Positions 58,534-64,000 of a DNA stretch of 64,000 bases are shown here, one piece after another (the stretch's first letter is position 1; each line of letters opens with the position of its first letter). The translations under genes were made by a program, and so were the position numbers. The notes under the pieces were generated by a model. The model saw only the letters and a list, made by a program, of their open reading frames with translations. It did not search any database and was not told the origin of the DNA. Source of the stretch: Whalleya microplaca. Taxonomy: Eukaryota > Ascomycota > Sordariomycetes > Xylariales > Xylariaceae. Location: positions 82,564 to 146,563 of the forward strand of contig MU385790.1 of assembly GCA_022497155.1 (NCBI GenBank), given 5' to 3'.

Positions 58534-60282
58534 CTACAAGTCTTTTCCATCTTTCACTGCCGGGCTCGACTGTCCCGCGTTAGCGACATTGAATTGCTCA
58601 GGTTGGCCCCAGCCCTCTCTAGCTGCCCTCTCCCGAGTTTCGCGGTACATATAAGGCGAATGCTTGTATCCAGCATGCCACTTACGTCCTTCCCACTCTT
58701 CCTCAATCGGCTTTTCGCCCTCATTTTGGATCTCTCGAGCCCTGCGCTGTATATCACCCCAGACCCGAAGGATGTTGTCTCCAACTAGAAGGCGTATTTG
58801 ATCATCTGTAGCACCGCGCGCCATCAAGAGCTCAATCAAGTCAGGATATTTAGAGACGTCCTACAATGATATGAGTGGTTAGGCCTAGTTGTAGAAGCAA
58901 GCAGGGCTTGTGAACGACTTACCTCAAGCCCTGTTGGGGTAAAGGGGGTACCACTGAAGTCAGAACCTATGCCGACATGTTCCCAACCCGCCAGCTCAGC
59001 CAGGTGCCAGACATGATCTACGACGTCATGAATAGTAACTACGCTCGGGTCCTGCATGTTAAGGAATCGGTTAACGAATACAGCCATCACGATACCCCCA
59101 TTACTTCTAATACTGCGAAGAACATCATCTGGCACATTGCGCAAATGAGGGGTCACGGAATAAGCACCCGAGTGTGAGAATATCACAGGTGTCCGAGTGA
59201 GGGAAAGGACATCCCGCATGGTCTGATGGGAGACATGCGAAAGGTCAATCACTATACATATTCTAGAGTTAGTGAATTCTTTTTATAGAAAACCATAATC
59301 TTCGTCTCTCAATTTTTAGCCCTGAAGACATCCCGACGTGCAGAGGCTGAAAAGGAAAAGGGGGAAGGGGGGGATAGACCCTCCGAAATGCGTACTCATT
59401 CCAAGACGATTCATCTCACGAACATAGGCTGCTCCGAAAGGTGTCAGCCCCCTATCAGGTTGACCATATGCGACGGTCGAAGCAGACGTTGCCCAAGCAT
59501 TATCACAGTTGTGGGTGGTCGTAATATACCGGACGCCGAGATCATATGCCTGCCGTATAGCAGCGATAGAGCCTCCAAGTTGGTGACCACCCTCGATTCC
59601 CAGCATGCTAGCAATCTTGCCATTCTTGAAAGCGGTGCGAGCACATGATGGCGTTTCGCAGTAAGTAAAAACCTCTGGTGATTCGGCGATAAATCGTTTT
59701 GCTACATCAATCTGCTCAAGCGTATCGCGAACTATCCACTGTTGAATAACGTCAGTCAAGCTTTGACATATCTAATGGGTCATTTAGTTCGCCTACTGAT
59801 GGGTCCTCAAAATGTTTCTGAGCTTTATCGCATTGAACATAAACGCTCCAGAATTGCCCTCCCATCATGCCCTGCCTCATACGACCGATATCAGTGTGAC
59901 CTAGTAGCCGCTGGTTGGGATCGAATTTGCCAGTGTATATACGGTTCTGAAGTTCGACGCGTAATAACCACGGGACGTCGTTATGTCCGTCTATTAGTGG
60001 TGTGGTCTCTAAGACTCTCCTTGTTCTCAAGGCATAGTTCGTAGGATCAATTGGCTCCTCCGCTGGCATGAACCAACTTCCTAATGATATGAATGGAGTA
60101 AGTAGAATCCCGAAGCCAGCTGCAACAAGGACGCCCTGCCAACTTCTGAGCCAGCCATTTCGTGATCTCTGAGGATGAATGACGATGGCATTTTCATCTA
60201 CGCTAGCATCTAGTGTGGTCTGTGTCTGATGAAGTGAGTCTCGTCTTAGCTCATTTTCAGCACGCGATGCGGTTTCAGCCAT
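58534..60282 (-). CDS. Membrane dipeptidase (M19 renal dipeptidase family), 494 aa
   Basis: Four exons: 60282-59797, 59738-59396, 59251-58923 and 58860-58534; phases close. A single hydrophobic segment (about residues 48-70) makes it a type II membrane protein with an outside or luminal catalytic domain. Metal-site residues are visible: His and Asp in [10 protein letters not shown], the bridging Glu in [12 protein letters not shown], His residues in [10 protein letters not shown] and VIFSHSGAY, and Asp in [10 protein letters not shown]. It cleaves dipeptides with zinc. M19 enzymes also occur in fungal epipolythiodioxopiperazine clusters, but no other cluster gene is here. It is the last intact gene before the AT-rich block. 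Confidence 0.94.
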
Positions 60283-60900
60283 GGTTAGTCGTGCAACCTG
60301 TCTAGAGCTGGCCGTATACAGGTTCTAAAGTGAGGTAAAACACAGAGAATACCATCAATACAGAACCACGATTCTGGTTGGAGAATCCCAGTTGTCCAGC
60401 ACAAGCCCCATGATTGCGATGTCGGCCGAGGATCGTCGGATCACACATGTCATGGAGTTCCGATGCTTCAATCTCGAAAGCCATGCTATAGGATCGGCCT
60501 TGGATGCCGGCCGAGATCATTCAACGTCTCTAGCTCGGCGACAATGCTGCTGATAACAGTCTTTGATCATGAGAGACAGGGGCATTTGTCGCCAATAGCC
60601 AATCCGTGTCTAGGGCTGCCGAGCTATCATTCAACGCGGTACCTATCGAGCCTTCAACCTCTCAGATTCATTGGAATCGTTATCGCAATGATACCCTGGT
60701 ATCACACCATTCTCCAGCGGGGAAGATTATGCGGGATAAACGTGGCATAAGCAGCAAATGCGGGACTGCGTCTACAATGGCAGACTGATAATTGCGAGGG
60801 CTTGTCTACTTTATCGACCCGTGCCTGACAGATGAGGCACGGGTTTATATATTCTGAAGCTCGTCGGATTGCGGGATCCGAATGTTGCACTAGCTAGACC
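60283..60900. other. Promoter region of the dipeptidase gene
   Basis: Normal-composition intergenic DNA ending at about 60900 where base composition changes abruptly. No gene is seen. Confidence 0.5.
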
Positions 60901-60935
60901 TCATTCATGCTATAATCCGAAAGTAGACTTATACA

Positions 60936-60957
60936 TGGGAGTCCCATGGGACTCCCA
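60936..60957. repeat. Perfect 22-bp palindrome at the AT-block boundary
   Basis: TGGGAGTCCCA followed directly by its exact inverse, centred on CCATGG. Related words (ACTCCCA, GGACTCCTAT, TTCCCATAGGAA, CTCCTATAGGA) recur in both orientations to about 61060. This suggests the edge of a repetitive element or a hairpin-forming end. Confidence 0.7.
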
Positions 60958-62280
60958 CCAATTCCCATAGGAAGTAATAGGACTCCTATGTAAGTCCCAC
61001 GCTAGTAATAGGACTCTCACAAAATTTCCCTCCCATTATATATTCCTATAAAACTCCTATAGGAAATATATATATATTAATAAAACAAATAAAATTTCGA
61101 AATAATTATAAAATAATTAACTAAAATTTATATATTAATATAAATTAGCAAATATTTAAATACCTATATTAATAAATAGTAAAAATATTTATATAAAGTT
61201 TTATATTTTAAACGTTAGTATTTTTTAAAAACTAAATATTATTAAATTATTACTTTAATTAAGTTATAGAAAATTATTTTTTTATAGTTTTAAATTATTA
61301 ATTTTTTTTTTATATTTTTCGGTTTTTTAAAACTTATCGAACTAATATAACCTAATATTATTTTAAAACTATTTTTTTTTATACCGCCCGATTTTTCCGA
61401 GCTATTTTTTTATAATATATTTATTATTTTAGTAAATTAAATATATAATTTCTTAACTATATTTTTTATAAAATTAGGAAATAATTAATAACTATTTTTA
61501 TTAAAATTATATTTTTAATTTATAATATAATTTAATTAACGTAAATATAAATTAAATTAAATATTAAAAACTTATTAAATTATTTTATAATTATTTTATT
61601 AATAACTATATTTTTTATTATTTTTATTATAATAAATTTAATTGTTTTTTAAAAGTTAAATATAATAAAAACTTGCTATTTATATTTTATATTAAATTAT
61701 TAAAAAACTTCCCGGGCAAATTATTAAAAAGTAGCTTTAAAAATTAAAAAGTCGGTACTTTTTTAATAATAATAAATTTTATATAAAATAGCGATTATAA
61801 TTAAATTAATAAAATAATTATGAAATAATTTTTTTATATATTTTCTAGCTTTTATTTATATGCTTTTAGTTACTATATATTAGGCGTATTAAAAATAGGA
61901 GTTTTTTTTTTATCTATTTTTAAGGTTTTTTTTAGTTAATAAAATAGGTATTTTACGAGTTATAATTTTACGGCTTTTTTTATTTATAGTAAATTAAACT
62001 TTTTTAGGCTTAAAGTCGGTATTTTTTCTTTTTAAAAATAATAGATTTATATTAATATATTATTGTTTTTTTTCGGTGGAGTTTTTAGTAATTATAATAA
62101 TAATTTTATTATTTATATCTATTTTTTTATCGTTTTTATTATTTTCGTTATCGTTATTAGCTTTATAGTTAGGTACTATTTTATTATATTTATTCCAATT
62201 ATTATTTTAAAAAATAAAATTAAAATTATTATCCGAGTTTAATATAATTTAAAATTTTTTATTATAATACCGATTATTAT

Positions 62281-62430
62281 TATTATTTTTATTTATAAAG
62301 TTATCGGCATTACTATTTTTATTTATAAAGTTATCGGCATTATTATTTTTATTAATAAAATTATCGGCATTATTATTTTTATTTATAAGATTATCGGCAT
62401 TAGTATTTTTATTTCTAAGGTTATTATTAT
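62281..62430. repeat. 30-bp tandem repeat, five copies
   Basis: Units start at 62281, 62311, 62341, 62371 and 62401, each ending in TTATCGGCAT except the last, which has diverged. The first four differ by only a few bases. Confidence 0.9.
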
Positions 62431-63009
62431 TTATTTCGGTATTATTATCGGCGTTATTTTTAATTATACCTTAGTTTTTTACAGATAGTTATTTTTAAAT
62501 TTAATTATCGATTTTTAGTATTAAAATTAATACTTTTTGATTATTAGGCTAAAGTTAAGGCTTAATTATATTTTTTTTTAATATAGGATTTATAATTCGC
62601 AAAAATTTACGTTTTTTTTATAAAGCTTATTAATATCCGATTATTTTATAATTATTTTATTATTTTACTAAAAGGTTTAAATTATTACTATCGGCAGTTT
62701 TTTTATTTATTACTACATTTATAAATTTAATAATATCGGTATTTTATATTATAAAAAATGAGTATACGATTATTTTTTAATTATTTAAGGGCATTTATTT
62801 TAGCTTAATCAGTAGTGAAAATCGGACTTTTAAACTAGGAATTATTTAATAACGTACGTTAAAATTTAGCTCCGGCGTTAGATTTTAAGTTATTTATTTA
62901 TAATAGTTAATAAATAATTATTAGTTAGATATTTTATCTTATACTTTAAGCTAACAGTTGCCTATAAATAATTTTTAAATACTATAATCGGTTTAATATA
63001 AATAAATAT

Positions 63010-63650
63010 ATAATTAAAAGTCGATTATTTCGTAATTATTTCGACTAATAAAGTAAATTTAATTAAAAGCGACCGCAAGAAATAATAAGAGTAATAAAAA
63101 TAAAAAAGTAAAATAGTTATATATAAATTTTTTACCAGTTATATTTACTTAAAAGTCGATTATTTTATAATTATTTCGATTAATTTATTAAATTTAATTA
63201 AATGCGACCGCGGGAAATAATAAAAGTAATAAAAGTAAAAAAAGTAAATTAATTATAAGTTTTTTATTAGTCGCATTTACTTAAAAGTCGATTATTTTGT
63301 AATTATTTCGATCAATTAATTAAATTTAGTTAAATGCGATCGCGAGAAATAATAGGAGTAATAAAAATAAAAAAAATAAATTAATTATAAGCTTTTTACC
63401 GGTTATATCTACTTAAAAGTCGATTATTTCGCAATTATATTAATTAATTAATTAAATTTAGTTAAATATAATCGCGGGAAATAATAGGAGTAATAAAGGT
63501 AAAAAAAATAAATTAATTATATATTTACTACCGGTTATATTTATTTAAAAGTCGATTATTTCGCGATTATATTAATTAATTAATTAAAATCAATTAAATA
63601 TAACCGCGAGATATAATAAGTATAATAGTTATAGCAAAAATAAGTTAAAT
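63010..63650. repeat. About 132-bp tandem repeat, five copies
   Basis: The word AAAAGTCGATTATTT begins at 63016, 63151, 63283, 63415 and 63547, giving spacings of 135, 132, 132 and 132 bases. Each unit also contains a GCGACCGC/ATCGCGGG-like CG-rich word followed by AAATAATA and a purine-rich run. The last unit fades at about 63640. Confidence 0.88.
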
Positions 63651-63754
63651 TATATAATATATAATATATAATAAAAGGTATAATAAAAGGGGGTATAATA
63701 AATAGGGTAAATTTAAATAAATGATTTAAAAAAGTAAGGCGTTCTAATAAAAAG

Positions 63755-63925
63755 GAAAGAGCACTTTAAAAAATCAATTATATATAAAAGAAAAAAGCAC
63801 TTTAAAAAATCAATTATATATAAAAAGAAAAAGCACTTTAAAAAATCAATTATATATAAAAGGAAAAAACACTTTAAAAAATTAATTATATATAAAAAAA
63901 AACATTTTAAAAAATTAATTATATA
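63755..63925. repeat. About 36-bp tandem repeat, five copies
   Basis: GCACTTTAAAAAAT-type words start at 63761, 63797 and 63833, then degenerate copies at 63869 and 63902, each followed by CAATTATATATAAAA and a purine run. Confidence 0.88.
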
Positions 63926-64000
63926 AATATATAAAAATTAATTATATATATTAAAATAATTAAATTATATATTTTTTATAAAAACTTATATATTTTAATT

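Larger units (their letters stand above)
60958..64000. mobile_element. RIP-like AT-rich degraded repeat block
   Basis: From about 61000 to the window end the sequence is almost pure A/T, with no open frame longer than about 60 codons on either strand. The remaining C and G sit largely in CG or GC contexts, while CA/TG words are scarce and TA words abundant, as expected after repeat-induced point mutation (CpA to TpA). No transposon protein remnant is readable. It contains three tandem repeat arrays listed separately. The original element type cannot be identified from sequence alone. Confidence 0.75.

Noticed and set aside
55903..60282. Epipolythiodioxopiperazine-type toxin cluster
   Set aside because: Only a P450 and a dipeptidase are present; no NRPS, glutathione transferase or thiol oxidase is in the window.
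63010..63925. CRISPR-like array
   Set aside because: Eukaryotic AT-rich tandem repeats without unique spacers.

Overview
This window is nuclear DNA from a filamentous ascomycete (Pezizomycotina, probably a sordariomycete; the taxon is inferred from gene families, not searched). The genes have short introns of about 45-70 bases with GTAWGT-type donors. They encode typical fungal families: secreted plant cell wall hydrolases, a HeLo-domain protein, SRPK-like kinase, DUF2456, TAPT1/EMP65, a CYP504-like P450 and an ARB_00930-like beta-lactamase-fold protein. The last 3 kb is an AT-saturated, ORF-less block that looks like repeat-induced point mutation (RIP) of repetitive DNA. I resolved 26 protein-coding loci. 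Most exon joins were checked by phase arithmetic, so the multi-exon coordinates are models and are not based on transcripts.

Layout: 1.4-8.1 kb holds a phospholipase C, a seven-exon SNM1/Artemis-like nuclease and a HeLo-domain protein. 9.0-13.8 kb holds an LCM-type methyltransferase, then a secreted GH43 enzyme and a GH10 xylanase; the GH43 promoter carries two XlnR-type GGCTAAA sites. 14.1-17.8 kb pairs an unknown 319-residue protein with a divergent SRPK-like pseudokinase. 19.5-27.1 kb contains a DUF2456 membrane protein, an aldehyde dehydrogenase, a decayed RBR ubiquitin ligase gene and a pectin methylesterase. 28.3-28.5 kb contains a MITE-like element. 29.3-38.7 kb holds an M20 amidohydrolase, a DUF7726-like protein, a CHORD-like zinc protein, a GNAT acetyltransferase, an alpha/beta hydrolase and a beta-carbonic anhydrase. 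38.7-43 kb is gene-poor around one isolated putative glycosyltransferase. 43-60.3 kb holds a MATE transporter, a small charged protein, TAPT1, a secreted beta-lactamase-like protein, a protein with an Asn/Gly/Lys repeat tail, a P450 and a membrane dipeptidase. 60.9-64 kb is the AT-rich block, with tandem repeats of 30, about 132 and about 36 bases.

Functionally, the GH43, GH10 and CE8 enzymes point to life on plant material. There is no obvious biosynthetic cluster: no PKS, NRPS or terpene synthase is present. I did not find a convincing new multi-gene system. The strongest anomalies are the RBR gene with at least five reading-frame lesions, the pseudokinase beside an orphan protein, the HeLo protein with a C-terminal membrane anchor and no NLR partner, and the repeat-rich RIP-like edge.
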